Source: Planctomycetota bacterium (GTDB taxonomy: Bacteria > Planctomycetota > UBA11346). Taken from it: a stretch of DNA of 64,000 nucleotides. The stretch lies in the NCBI GenBank assembly GCA_014193115.1, contig BJHQ01000005.1, positions 238,982 through 302,981 of the forward strand. The letters run 5' to 3'. Below, piece by piece: positions 7,768 to 16,726 of this stretch (position 1 is its first letter; every line of letters starts with the position of its first letter). The notes below the pieces were generated by a model. It had not been told where the DNA came from and searched no databases. It saw only the letters and a list, made by a program, of their open reading frames with translations. The position numbers and the translations under genes were made by a program.

Positions 7768-10029
7768 TCAGGCCGGTCCGTGATAGCGCATGGCGATCAT
7801 GGTGATGTCGTCGGATTGGGGAGCTTCACCCGCGAATATCTGCACCGCCTGGCGCATCTCGGTGCAGATGGTCGTCGTGGATTCACCGCCGAACTCGTCG
7901 ATGCAACGCTTCAGCCGGTCGTAGGAGAACTGTTCACGCTGCATGTTCATCGCCTCGTTCACCCCGTCAGTGTAGATGTACAGCAGATCGCCGGGCTTGA
8001 GGACTTCCTTCTGGACCTTGTAGCGGGCCATGTCCATGACGGCGAGGGCGACGCCCTTGTTCACCTTCAGGTATTGGGCATCGCCATCCGCGCGCCTGAT
8101 CATCGGCGGATTATGGCCGGCATTGGCATATTCCATCTCGCCGGTTTTGAGGTTGATGAAGACGCAAAACACCGTCACGAACATCAGCATCTCGTTCTCT
8201 TCGCAGAGCTGGACATTGACCCGTGCCAGCACGTCGGCGACGGAGCGATCGGGCTGGGTAGCCTCGGTCTTGATCAAGGTCTTGGTGACCGCCATGAACA
8301 ACGAGGCTGGAACGCCTTTGTCCGATACATCTCCGATGGCCAGGCAGAGACGATCCTGGTCGATGAAGAAAAAGTCGAAGAAATCTCCCCCGACCTCCCG
8401 GGCGGGATCCATGCTGGCGAACAGTTCCATCTCCTTGCGGTCGGGGAATGGCGGAAAAATCCGGGGGAGCAGGCTCGACTGGATCTTCTGCGCGATCTGC
8501 AACTCCTTCGCCACCAGCTCCCGGGCGACCGTGGCCTGGCCGAGATGCTCGATATAGGTCTGCAAGTTGGTGGTCATGGCGTTGAAATCGTTGGCCAGCT
8601 GCTCGATCTCATCGCCGGTCTTGAGCACGATCTGCTGGTCGAGCTTGCCCGCGCCCAGATTGCTGGCGCCATCGCTGAGGACCTGGATCGGCCGGGTGAT
8701 GCGGCGCGACAGCGCCATAGCAGCCCACGACGCCATCAGCAGCAGGACCACCAGCAGCATCGCCATCAGCCATAGCGAATAGGTGATCTGGGCATCGATA
8801 TGTGCCGAAGAGGTGTTGGCGGCGCCGGACAGCTCCCTCGCGGTGGCTTCGGCAGGGGACAGGATTTCGCTGATCGGCATGATCAGCCCGACGCTCCATC
8901 CGGTCGCGGAGACCGGTGCGTAGGCGATGTAATCTTCGCTGCCATCCTTGTGGATATCGAGGTTGCACCGCACCAATCCACGTTCCTTCTTCAGCATCCG
9001 TTCAGCGATTCGGCGCAGATCGGGATCGGTCGAAAGACGCAGATTGACTGATTTATCCGTCGCTGGGGCGCGCAATGCCTGATCAAGCTTGGTCTTCACC
9101 ACCGTCGCAGCAGGGACGGTCATCTTCTCGAGGTCCTCAATCCGCGGCGAGGCGACCACCGTGCCTTCGGCGTCGAGCAGGAAGGCGTATCCGCCTTGGC
9201 CGACGCGGATGTTGATGATCGAATCGTTGATGGTCTGCGGCGTGACATCCATCTTGATGACGCCGATGATGGAATCATCCACCGCGATCACCGGCATCGA
9301 ACAGGTGATCAGCAGGCGATTGGTGGACTTGCTGACATAGGGACCGGTCCAGGCGACATTGCGGGTCTCCACCGGCAGAGTGTACCAGTCCCGGACCCGT
9401 GGATCGAAGTCCGCAGCCCAGCCGGTCCGCCACGGGAAGGTGCGCAACATGCCGCCGGCCGTGGCGATATGGGCCGCCAGCAGGACCGGTTCATTGGCGC
9501 AGGTGGCCATGAACAAGTTGTCGAGTTCCGCCGACAGGTTGAATTCATTCTGCACCGCTGACAACTGAACTCCCGGCGCCAGAACATACGACGACCGATC
9601 GCGGATATTCGCTGGCGGCTGGTCCGATAGATGGGCGGGGCGCGGGACATTGTATGCGGGATTGCTCCAGACCCGGCTGGCGACGGAGGCCAGCTGTCTG
9701 GCCTCGATCTCGATCCGGCGGAAGACGCCATCGCACCGCTCTGCCAGACCCAACACGCGGCTCTGCAAATCTTCTTCAGCGGCGGCGATAAGGGCGCTCG
9801 AACTGTTCTTGACGGCGAATTTGCCCAGGGTCGTGGTGCCTTCGCGAGCATGTTCGCCGATCGCGCGCATCTGGACGAAAGCAAGTCCTGCGGTGCAGAG
9901 GGACGTCACCGTGGCCAATCCCAGCAGCAGAACCAGGATTTTCACCGCCAGGGAATAGCGGATCCGAACCTTCCGGATGGTCGATAGTTGGCTGGTATCG
10001 AAACCTGTGGAACCTTCACGGAAGGGCAT
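7768..10029 (-). CDS. RsbU/SpoIIE-type PP2C phosphatase with dCache sensor and HAMP domain
   Basis: This 753-aa membrane receptor phosphatase has a first transmembrane helix near residues 30-50 and a large extracytoplasmic region with the double-Cache pattern (RVRDWYTLPVE, GYAFLLDAEG, YIAYAPVSATGWSVG). A second transmembrane helix lies near 410-435 and is followed by HAMP (RRITRPIQVL, GDEIEQLANDFN). The SpoIIE/PP2C domain occupies about 535-753, with metal-site blocks REVGGDFFDFF, GDVSDKGVPA, AGHNPP, LYTDGVNEA-like and QSDDITM. It should dephosphorylate an STAS antagonist in a partner-switching cascade when a periplasmic small-molecule ligand is sensed. Its start overlaps the RsbW-like gene by 14 bp, so the two are co-expressed. 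The STAS gene at 12891 is a candidate substrate. Confidence 0.92.
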   Translation of the reverse strand: MPFREGSTGFDTSQLSTIRKVRIRYSLAVKILVLLLGLATVTSLCTAGLAFVQMRAIGEHAREGTTTLGKFAVKNSSSALIAAAEEDLQSRVLGLAERCDGVFRRIEIEARQLASVASRVWSNPAYNVPRPAHLSDQPPANIRDRSSYVLAPGVQLSAVQNEFNLSAELDNLFMATCANEPVLLAAHIATAGGMLRTFPWRTGWAADFDPRVRDWYTLPVETRNVAWTGPYVSKSTNRLLITCSMPVIAVDDSIIGVIKMDVTPQTINDSIINIRVGQGGYAFLLDAEGTVVASPRIEDLEKMTVPAATVVKTKLDQALRAPATDKSVNLRLSTDPDLRRIAERMLKKERGLVRCNLDIHKDGSEDYIAYAPVSATGWSVGLIMPISEILSPAEATARELSGAANTSSAHIDAQITYSLWLMAMLLVVLLLMASWAAMALSRRITRPIQVLSDGASNLGAGKLDQQIVLKTGDEIEQLANDFNAMTTNLQTYIEHLGQATVARELVAKELQIAQKIQSSLLPRIFPPFPDRKEMELFASMDPAREVGGDFFDFFFIDQDRLCLAIGDVSDKGVPASLFMAVTKTLIKTEATQPDRSVADVLARVNVQLCEENEMLMFVTVFCVFINLKTGEMEYANAGHNPPMIRRADGDAQYLKVNKGVALAVMDMARYKVQKEVLKPGDLLYIYTDGVNEAMNMQREQFSYDRLKRCIDEFGGESTTTICTEMRQAVQIFAGEAPQSDDITMIAMRYHGPA

Positions 10030-10465
10030 GGGGTGTTCCAGCAGGTTGTGGGCGATGCATCACGAAGACGTTGCGGTTATGGGTTCCGGTGTGCTGGTAG
10101 TCGAAGCGGTCAAGCGCCTTGAAAGCCAGGAAGACGCCCAAACCGCCGACATTGCGCTCTTCAAGCGGTCGTTTCAGATCCTTCTCCTCTGGCGACAACA
10201 GACTGCGCGGATCGAACGGGGGCGCAGTGTCCTCCAGTACCAGGATCAATTCCCGCTCGGTCACCTCACCGGAAATGATGATGCTGCCGCTCTTCCCGTT
10301 TTCGTCATAGCCATGGGTGATGATGTTGGTGGCGACCTCGTCCATGGCCAGACGGAGGCCATAGGCCTTTTTCTTCTCCAGGCCCGCCGTCTTGGCCGCA
10401 GCGAGGATGTATTCCCCGATGGGTCTCAGCGAATCCAGGTTTCCGGGGAATTCCGTCCGCTGCAT
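10016..10465 (-). CDS. RsbW-like serine kinase / anti-sigma factor (HATPase fold)
   Basis: This 149-aa GHKL ATPase has the N-box DEVATNIITHGY (near residues 42-53), the G1-type block EDTAPPFDP and the G2 block GGLGVFLAF. Proteins of this class phosphorylate a serine of an STAS antagonist and bind either that antagonist or a sigma factor or other partner. The 3' end overlaps the start of the RsbU-like phosphatase, and glgX starts upstream across a 39-bp gap. The start is preceded by AAAGG at 9 bases. The controlled output is unknown, since no alternative sigma gene of the SigB/SigF type lies in the window. Confidence 0.9.
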   Translation of the reverse strand: MQRTEFPGNLDSLRPIGEYILAAAKTAGLEKKKAYGLRLAMDEVATNIITHGYDENGKSGSIIISGEVTERELILVLEDTAPPFDPRSLLSPEEKDLKRPLEERNVGGLGVFLAFKALDRFDYQHTGTHNRNVFVMHRPQPAGTPHALP

Positions 10466-10504
10466 GGAAGGGACCTTTCGGGATGCGGCTCGACCCGTGA
10501 ATGG

Positions 10505-12634
10505 TTATTTCGCGACCAGGATGAAGAGAGAGCGCGGACCGGCGAGGAACTGGCCCTGGTTCTCCAAGAGAATCTCCTTGCCCGGCTCGCTGATGTCCCA
10601 GGGCGATGGTGCGCTGGTATTGCAGAACACATGCCACCGTTTGCCATAAGGGGCCTCGGGCAGTTCGAACGAAAGCCCTTCCCAATAGGAGTTGATGGCG
10701 ATGTACAACGAATCGTCAGCCACCGATCCACCTTTGGCGTGCTTGCCGTCGAGCATGAAGGCCAGCACCTTCGAGCCTTCGCTCCAGTCGGCCTGCCAAC
10801 GGCGGGTGCCGTGCCAGGTGATGTCGGCCAGACCGCTGCCGACATAGTCCCGGTTCTGGTAGTGGCGCTTTGAGCGCAGCACCGGATGGGCCTTGCGAAA
10901 GGCGATGATGTTCTGGAAGAAGCGCAGCAGATCCGGATGCTGCTTGGCCAGATTCCAATCGAACCAGTTCAGATCGTTGTCATGGGGATAGGTGTTGTTA
11001 TTCCCGCGCTGGGTGCGGGCGACCTCGTCACCCATCAGGAACATCGGAATGCCCAGGCTGACCATCAGGATGCTGACCGCATTCTTGATTTGACGGATGC
11101 GGAGCTCGTTCACGCCGGGATCGGTGGACTCGCCTTCCCAGCCGCAGTTCCACGAATAGTTATCGTTGGAACCGTCGTTGTTGTTTTCGCCATTGGCTTC
11201 GTTGTGCTTGCTGTTGTAGGCGACCATGTCGTACATGGTGAAGCCGTCATGGCAGTCGACGAAGTTGATCGACGCGGTCGGACCGCGGCCGTTCGCCTCG
11301 TACAGGTCGGGCGAACCCTGGATCCGCTGGGCCAGCTTGCCGACCAGACCTTCGTCGCCGCGCAGCCAGCGTCTGACATCGTCGCGATACTTGCCATTCC
11401 ATTCGGCCCATCGGCCGTAGGCCGGAAACGTCCCGATCTGATAGAGCCCGCCGGCGTCCCAGGCCTCGGCCACCAGCTTGCATTTGGCCAGCACCGGATC
11501 GAACGCCAGGGTTTCGAGCAGCGGCGGGTTGGCGAGGGGAGCGCCCCACGGATCCCGGCCGAGGATGGCGGCGAGATCGAAGCGGAAGGAATCGACGTGA
11601 TATTCCGACGCCCAATAGCGCAGGCAATCGAGCACCATGCTGCGCACGATCGGGTTGTTGCAGTTCAAGGTATTGCCGGTGCCGCTGAAGTTGAAATACC
11701 AGCCGCCCGGGGTCAGCATGTAATACGTGACATTGTCGATGCCGCGGAAGGAGATGGTCGGGCCGCGTTCATTGCCTTCGGCGGTGTGGTTGAACACCAC
11801 GTCGAGCATGACTTCGATGCCGGCCTCGTGCAATTGCTTGACCATGTTCTTGAACTCGTCGACCTGCATCCCCATTTTTCCAGTGGCAGCCAAGCCAGCT
11901 TTCGGGGCGAAGAATGCCACGGTGCTGTAACCCCAGTAATTGTACAGCGTTTCGCCAGGCAGGACTGGATTCGGCCGGCTGTTCTCGAATTCATCGAACT
12001 CGAACACCGGCATCAGCTCGATGCAATTGATCCCGAGCTGCTTCAGATAGGGGATCTTGTCGATGACGCCGGCATAGGTTCCCCGATTCTTGGGTTTGAC
12101 TTCCGATGACGGGTGCCGGGTCAGGCTGCGGACATGCGCTTCGTAGATGATCAGATCCTCGATGGGGATCTCCAACGGGTGGTCGTCTTCCCAGTCATAG
12201 TCTTCGAAGATCAGCCGACCACGCAGGGGGAAGCACTGTTCCCAGTTTGGCGGCGTGCCCCACGTATCGCGGCCGGCGATCGCTTTGGCATAGGGATCGA
12301 GCAGAATCTTGGTCTTGTCGAAGCGATGGCCGTTGGTCGGGTCCCACGGACCGTCCATGCGGTAGCCATATTCGATGGATTCATAATCCAGGCCGAAAAC
12401 CACGATGCTCCAGGTATTGCCGATGCGGAACAGATCCGGGATGGGGATTTCAACCAGCGGAACCTGGGCGCGCTTTTCGAAGAGCACCAAGGTGCAGGAT
12501 TTCGCGTTGTGTGAATAGACCGAGAAGCTGACGCCGCCCGGGACCAGGGTCGCACCGAACGGCAGCGGTTTGCCATGGCGGACCTTGTAACCGCTGATTT
12601 CGTGGGTCGGGTAGAAGTCGATGCGGGTGTCCAT
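10505..12634 (-). CDS. glgX: Glycogen debranching enzyme GlgX (GH13 isoamylase type)
   Basis: This 709-aa enzyme hydrolyses alpha-1,6 branch points in glycogen limit dextrin. The N-terminal isoamylase-type beta domain (about 20-150) contains PLPFGATLVPGGVSFSVYS. The GH13 barrel follows, with VMLDVVFNHTAEG, DSFRFDLAAILGRD (nucleophile Asp), VAEAWDAGGLYQIG (acid/base Glu) and FVDCHDGFTMYD (third Asp). The length matches the family. No signal peptide is present, so it acts in the cytoplasm. It lies between the STAS gene upstream and the RsbW-like gene downstream, which suggests that glycogen mobilisation is co-expressed with, or controlled by, the partner-switching module. The start codon has only a weak ribosome-binding site. 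Confidence 0.94.
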   Translation of the reverse strand: MDTRIDFYPTHEISGYKVRHGKPLPFGATLVPGGVSFSVYSHNAKSCTLVLFEKRAQVPLVEIPIPDLFRIGNTWSIVVFGLDYESIEYGYRMDGPWDPTNGHRFDKTKILLDPYAKAIAGRDTWGTPPNWEQCFPLRGRLIFEDYDWEDDHPLEIPIEDLIIYEAHVRSLTRHPSSEVKPKNRGTYAGVIDKIPYLKQLGINCIELMPVFEFDEFENSRPNPVLPGETLYNYWGYSTVAFFAPKAGLAATGKMGMQVDEFKNMVKQLHEAGIEVMLDVVFNHTAEGNERGPTISFRGIDNVTYYMLTPGGWYFNFSGTGNTLNCNNPIVRSMVLDCLRYWASEYHVDSFRFDLAAILGRDPWGAPLANPPLLETLAFDPVLAKCKLVAEAWDAGGLYQIGTFPAYGRWAEWNGKYRDDVRRWLRGDEGLVGKLAQRIQGSPDLYEANGRGPTASINFVDCHDGFTMYDMVAYNSKHNEANGENNNDGSNDNYSWNCGWEGESTDPGVNELRIRQIKNAVSILMVSLGIPMFLMGDEVARTQRGNNNTYPHDNDLNWFDWNLAKQHPDLLRFFQNIIAFRKAHPVLRSKRHYQNRDYVGSGLADITWHGTRRWQADWSEGSKVLAFMLDGKHAKGGSVADDSLYIAINSYWEGLSFELPEAPYGKRWHVFCNTSAPSPWDISEPGKEILLENQGQFLAGPRSLFILVAK

Positions 12635-12873
12635 ACCTGGTCAGTTCTGCGTTAGAGGTGAAGCGTTGGCTAAATCAGCGGTTTTGGGAAGGCGATCGTT
12701 TGGTTCGGGCAGGGGTCCCCAAGCGAAGCGAGGGGAACGGCCGACCGAGGAGCGGTAGGCGTAGAACATCGGCGAAGGACGACTGAGACCGGGCGTACCA
12801 GGTGCCTCTTCTGGGCGGCAGCTGGCCAAAGTCCTGCGACTTGTGCAGTGCTCAGCGAAGCGAAGCTGCGCCG

Positions 12874-12890
12874 TGGGGGCTTCACCCCCA
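12874..12890 (-). terminator. Hairpin immediately after the STAS gene
   Basis: A TGGGGG/CCCCCA stem with a 5-base loop begins directly after the STAS stop codon. No T-tract follows. It may be a weak terminator or one of the short GC-rich palindromes seen elsewhere here; the rest of the 256-bp gap up to glgX (12635-12890) shows AGCGAAGCGA motifs near 12721 and 12851 but no gene. Confidence 0.35.
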
Positions 12891-13223
12891 TTATTTCAAC
12901 TGCGCAATGCCAGCATCGACGCTGTCGGCGATGACGAAGAACTCCAGGAAGCCGGTGGAGTCCATGGTCTCGCGGATCACATCGAGGAGATTGACCAGGC
13001 AGACGGTGCCTTTGTTGGACTTGGCCGAACGATAGACCAGCAGCATGGTCCGAAGTCCGGCGCTGGACATGTAGGTGACGCCGCCGAGGTCGATAACGAC
13101 CTTGCTGTTCGCAGCGATCAGCGGCAGCAGCTCGGTCTGGGCCTCTGGCGCGGTCTTGCCGTCGATCTCACCGGAAATGGCGATGATGGCGATACCGTCG
13201 ACCAGGCGATGGGAGATGTTCAT
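12891..13223 (-). CDS. STAS-domain anti-sigma factor antagonist (SpoIIAA/RsbV-like)
   Basis: This 110-aa protein is a single STAS domain. The block DLGGVTYMSSAGLRTML (near residues 44-60) is the phospho-acceptor site; the serine ahead of AGLR is the predicted target of the RsbW-like kinase and the RsbU-like phosphatase at 7.8-10.5 kb. Unphosphorylated antagonist would sequester the kinase and free its partner. An AAGG sequence 6 bases before the ATG supports the start. It sits directly upstream of glgX, in the same direction as the kinase and phosphatase genes but separated from them by glgX. Confidence 0.93.
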   Translation of the reverse strand: MNISHRLVDGIAIIAISGEIDGKTAPEAQTELLPLIAANSKVVIDLGGVTYMSSAGLRTMLLVYRSAKSNKGTVCLVNLLDVIRETMDSTGFLEFFVIADSVDAGIAQLK

Positions 13224-13261
13224 CAGATGCCTTGCGGAAGAAGTGAAGAGGAAAGGACCTT

Positions 13262-13290
13262 CCCCGGCGGACGCTGTGCGCCCGCCGGGG
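13262..13290 (-). terminator. Strong hairpin between the AGE-fold gene and the STAS gene
   Basis: A perfect 9-bp stem CCCCGGCGG/CCGCCGGGG with an 11-base loop starts 18 bp after the AGE-fold stop codon. The minus strand then reads AAGGTCCTTTCC, a short interrupted T-rich run. It probably ends the upstream transcript, so the STAS-glgX unit would need its own promoter. Confidence 0.6.
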
Positions 13291-13307
13291 ATTCCCTGTG
13301 ATCGCGC

Positions 13308-15146
13308 TTACTTGCTGAAGCTCGGGTTCGGAGCGATCCGGACCTTGACCTTCAGCTGTTTGCTGCTGGTCGGCAGCTTCACGGTCAGGGCGTCAGCGTT
13401 GAAGTCGCTGTGGGCCTTGCCGTCGATGGTGACGCTCTCGATGCGGATGCTGCCCTTGGGCAGGATGTCGGGCGAGACGCGCAGGATGCCATCTTTGAAG
13501 CCGTTCGGCTTTGGCGCAAAGTAGAAGTCGGTGGCCTTCTTGGTGATCAGCAGATTGGTGTAGACCGCCGCCAGATAGGCCAGTTCGCACGAGTGGTAGC
13601 AGCCCATGCTGTGGCTGCCCTTGGTCCGCTCGGTGCCTTGCAGATAAGGCAGGCCGTTGGCCAGGACGTTGAAATAGACCGCGCCGGCTTCGGTGTCGAG
13701 GAACCAGGCGTTGTAGAACGCCGAGGATTCCCGGGCCAGTTTCAGGTAATACGGATTGCCGGTGCAGCCGTTCAGGATCAGGTACGCCAGGATGCCCTGC
13801 TCCTGCTGCCACCACGCCTTGCGGTCGTGGAAGGCCAGGCGGTGATAGCACTGTCCGTCCTTCAGGATCCGCTCGGTCACGTCGTACCAGCCGCCGCGCT
13901 GCAAGTCCATGCCGGCCTGGGGCATGGCATAGGCGAGCTGGGTGGCGACCGCCGTGTATTCACCCTTTTCGCGCAGCGAGTTCATGCGCATCAGGTTCCA
14001 GGCGATCTTCAGGTCGTGGCCGACCACGGCGCGATCCTGCTGCCAGCGCCAGGTCTTGTCGGCGCTCCAGTCGTTGAAGAACTTCTCTTGCACGAACGGG
14101 CTGGCATCCTTGGGCGGGAAATGCTGGCAGATGGTGTCGAAGGTCAGGGCAAGGAAATCAGCGTGCTTTTCTTCGCCGGTGGCCAGCCACAGATTGATCA
14201 GGAAGGCCGGGGCGTGGTCGCCGACCGAGTTCCAGTTCTTGCGCGCCTGATTGTGGGCGAGACGCGGATCGGTGGCGCTCCAGGTGTCGGTGGTGATGTG
14301 GTTGTAGTATCCGCCCAGCGCCGAATAGTCGCGGAAGTACTTGTTGAACAGGGTGATGGTCTTTTCGATGTCCGACAGGATCCCGGGTTCGCCAGTGATG
14401 CGATAGGTCTGGGTCGGGCCGGCCAGGGCATAGATCTGCTCATACAGCGGGATCGCGCCATAGTCGTCGCCGAACAGCGAGCCGAGATGCTCCTTCAGGC
14501 CGCCAGGAGTGACTTCGAGGGCGTGCAGCCAGTAGACGACGCCTTCGGAAGCTTCCTTGTCGCGCTTGGCAGCTTTGTCGCGCAGATAGGCGGTGCCCTT
14601 GTCGGCGGCTTCGAGGAAGCGGTCTTCGCCGGTGAGCAGATAGGCCGACGCGAAACCATAGACGGTGCGCGAGATGGTGTCGATCTCTTGCAGGCCGTTC
14701 GGGGTCTTGCCGCCATACAGGGTCAGGTTGGTGCGATAATTCGCATAATCGATGGTCTTGCCTTCGAACTGCGCATTGATGTAGAAATCAGCGATCTGGC
14801 TGATCTGCTTGATCCACCAGTCCTGATCTTCGAAGCGCCAGCCCGCGCCGGCAGCGAGCTTGCCGGGGAACTTGAGGTGCTTGACCTCGAACGTCGTATC
14901 TGCCTTTTCGGGATAGATGATGCCATAGGCGAAGACGTACTGGCCAGGGACCAGCAGTTCCTTCGCATCGGCGCCGATCCAACCTTCACCCAGATTGCTG
15001 ATCGTCTGGGCATACGTGTCATAGGTCAGTTTGACCGTCTGCAGATCACCGCCAGGCGTCTTGAGGACGAAGGTGCCGGCAGCGTTATCGACGCTGACGA
15101 CGTACCCGGCGATGAGGTCGGAGTGGATGTAGGGAGAGTAGGACAT
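13308..15146 (-). CDS. AGE-fold (N-acylglucosamine 2-epimerase-like) protein
   Basis: This 612-aa protein has a large (alpha/alpha) barrel resembling the AGE/cellobiose 2-epimerase superfamily. Visible blocks are VGDHAPAFLINLWLATGEEKH, a central VVGHDLKIAWNLMRMNS whose His matches the family's catalytic region, RKAWWQQEQGILAYLIL, and a Cys/His-rich SMGCYHSCELAYL near the end. An N-terminal beta domain of about 110 residues and a C-terminal beta tail of about 80 make it longer than classical AGE (about 400 aa). There is no signal peptide. The family isomerises sugars or sugar amines, but the substrate is not evident. AAGG precedes the ATG. The DJ-1 gene lies 41 bp upstream and is probably co-transcribed. 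Confidence 0.7.
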   Translation of the reverse strand: MSYSPYIHSDLIAGYVVSVDNAAGTFVLKTPGGDLQTVKLTYDTYAQTISNLGEGWIGADAKELLVPGQYVFAYGIIYPEKADTTFEVKHLKFPGKLAAGAGWRFEDQDWWIKQISQIADFYINAQFEGKTIDYANYRTNLTLYGGKTPNGLQEIDTISRTVYGFASAYLLTGEDRFLEAADKGTAYLRDKAAKRDKEASEGVVYWLHALEVTPGGLKEHLGSLFGDDYGAIPLYEQIYALAGPTQTYRITGEPGILSDIEKTITLFNKYFRDYSALGGYYNHITTDTWSATDPRLAHNQARKNWNSVGDHAPAFLINLWLATGEEKHADFLALTFDTICQHFPPKDASPFVQEKFFNDWSADKTWRWQQDRAVVGHDLKIAWNLMRMNSLREKGEYTAVATQLAYAMPQAGMDLQRGGWYDVTERILKDGQCYHRLAFHDRKAWWQQEQGILAYLILNGCTGNPYYLKLARESSAFYNAWFLDTEAGAVYFNVLANGLPYLQGTERTKGSHSMGCYHSCELAYLAAVYTNLLITKKATDFYFAPKPNGFKDGILRVSPDILPKGSIRIESVTIDGKAHSDFNADALTVKLPTSSKQLKVKVRIAPNPSFSK

Positions 15147-15187
15147 GGGGATGCCTTGTTGGGGCGGGGAGGGAGGAGGGAGGTGGA

Positions 15188-15775
15188 TCAGACTTTGGCC
15201 AGGGCCAATAGGTACGCGAGCAGGAACCGATCGAGCACCCCTGGATGCTTCGCTGTCACCCAGCAGCCATCGGTTACCAGATCCGCCGTGCCGTCGCCGT
15301 CATAGATGATTTCGGCGCCGGCGGCTTCGACTTCGCGGATGACGTTGTGCGTACACGTCACGCGGCGACCGGCGATGGTTTCAGGGGCGGCGCAAGCCAG
15401 CCATAAGCTGTGGCATTGGGCGCCGATGATCACATTGGCGGCCACTGCTCGGCGGAAGAACTCTACGGCCGGGGCGCGGTTCGGTTGGCCTTTGGCGACC
15501 TTTGCCTGGTAGCGCAGGCGGTCCATGGCGTAGCCGCTGCTGAGGATGACTCCGGCGTACGTGGCTGGATCAGCGGTGGCGACTTCGCTCGTCACCGTGA
15601 CGTGTTCGGTGACAACGCCGTCTTCAGGGTAACTGCCGAAGGTCAGCGACGGCTGGCCCCACAGGTGCGTCAGGTAGTCGACTGTGAAACCATGCTTGGG
15701 AAAGAACGTATTGAATCCGCGGTATTCCGCAGGCGAGAAATATTCTTCGGTGAGGATGGCGATGCGCTTGGTCAT
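15188..15775 (-). CDS. DJ-1/PfpI family protein
   Basis: This 195-aa class I glutamine amidotransferase-like domain starts KRIAILTEEYFSP. The nucleophile elbow is IGAQCHSLWLA with Cys near residue 122, and the HNVIREVEAAGAE block follows, as in the PfpI/DJ-1 family. Members act as glyoxalases, chaperones or amidases, and this one cannot be assigned further. The ATG at 15775 gives the usual family length and starts directly with the first beta strand; a longer frame to 15859 begins inside the repeat island. It is adjacent to the AGE-fold gene, and the pair could handle a sugar or sugar-derived aldehyde, which is inference. Confidence 0.83.
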   Translation of the reverse strand: MTKRIAILTEEYFSPAEYRGFNTFFPKHGFTVDYLTHLWGQPSLTFGSYPEDGVVTEHVTVTSEVATADPATYAGVILSSGYAMDRLRYQAKVAKGQPNRAPAVEFFRRAVAANVIIGAQCHSLWLACAAPETIAGRRVTCTHNVIREVEAAGAEIIYDGDGTADLVTDGCWVTAKHPGVLDRFLLAYLLALAKV

Positions 15776-15829
15776 TGGAGATCGTCTTGACCGTGACGCG
15801 GCACGTCGCTCATGGTACGACACACTAGC

Positions 15830-16590
15830 GACGAAGGCAAGTTGCTCGGAGCGTCGCACTCCGTGCGGCGCCGACGCCGACCGACGTGCATGGATGGATG
15901 GTTCCGCTTCGCCAGGTCACTGGTGGTGCGGCCGGACGGAGTCCGGCGCTCCGGGCTGGGCGTTTCCCTCAGAGCGCCGCACTCTGTGCGGCCCCCGCGC
16001 CAAACGACGTGCATGGATGAATGGTTCTGCTTCGCCAGATCACTGGTGGTGCGGCCGGACGGAGTCCGGCGCTCCGGGCTGGGGTTGGACGGCCATGCCA
16101 CTTTTGGCATCAATCGCGGGAGCCGTCCCGTCGGGACGGCAGGATACCAGCCCGGGGCTTCAGCCCCGGGTTGTGACGCACCATTATCAAAAGCCCCGTA
16201 GGGGCGGCTGAGTGATGAGCGGGCTTCAGCCCGCGTGCGAATCGCTGCGTCGGGGAAGCCCCGGCATAATTCAGCCGTCCCTACGGGACTTTCTTTCACT
16301 GTGGTCGTGTTCCCGGGGCTGAAGCCCCGGGCTAGTGTCGTTGCGTCCCTACGGGACGCGGTCTGGACCCTGTGGTCATCCTGTGTGAACGGATGATTCT
16401 TCGCCGTGTCGCCGGAGGTGTGGCCGGACGGAGCCCGGCGCTCCGGGCTGGGCGTTTCCCTCAGAGCGCCGCACTCTGTGCGGCCCCCGCGCCAAACGAC
16501 GTGCATGGATGAATGGTTCTGCTTCGCCAGATCACTGGTGGTGCGGCCCCACAGAGTGCGGCGCTCCGGGCAGGGCGTCTGACGCTCCGT
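15830..16590. repeat. Repeat island: three diverged direct repeats around GC-rich palindromes
   Basis: Three related units of about 113 bp lie at 15848-15960, 15970-16083 and 16462-16575. Each carries GACGTGCATGGATG, TGGTT(C/T)(C/T)GCTTCGCCAG and CACTGGTGGTGCGGCC. The 125-bp stretches 15932-16056 and 16424-16548 are nearly identical. Between them lie short palindromes, including CCCGGGGC/GCCCCGGG with a 4-base loop at 16151-16170 and again at 16312-16331, plus GTCCCGTCGGGAC and CCCCGTAGGGGC. An open frame spanning the block on the minus strand is just a translation of the repeats. There is no transposase, and this is probably a cluster of REP/MITE-like elements. Confidence 0.8.
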
Positions 16591-16664
16591 GCTGGGGATG
16601 GCTGTCGCTTGGACTTCGCCGCCCGCCAATGACGCGATTCCGCACGCATATTTCCAACCTGGCG

Positions 16665-16716
16665 CCTTGGCATCTTGGCGGTTCATTGCGTGTGATCTTT
16701 GGCGTTGTGGCGGTCC
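16665..16716. repeat. Short interspersed repeat (CTTGGCnTCTTGGCGG type)
   Basis: Two arms, CCTTGGCATCTTGGCGGTT (16665-16683) and CTTTGGCGTTGTGGCGGTCC (16697-16716), lie in direct orientation next to the 3' end of the ankyrin gene. The second arm is the reverse complement of one arm of the element at 25728-25837, with about one mismatch. This identifies a dispersed intergenic repeat family. Confidence 0.7.
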
Positions 16717-16726
16717 ACCCGACGAC

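Noticed and set aside
12635..12890. Small minus-strand open frames upstream of glgX
   Set aside because: They lack ribosome-binding sites and similarity; the stretch carries short GC-rich AGCGAAGCGA motifs instead.
13410..15305. 631-aa plus-strand open frame opposite the AGE-fold gene
   Set aside because: It is antisense to a gene with clear family blocks and runs into the next gene; its composition is typical of shadow frames.
15830..16590. Possible CRISPR array
   Set aside because: Repeat units are long, few, diverged and unevenly spaced, and no cas genes are present.
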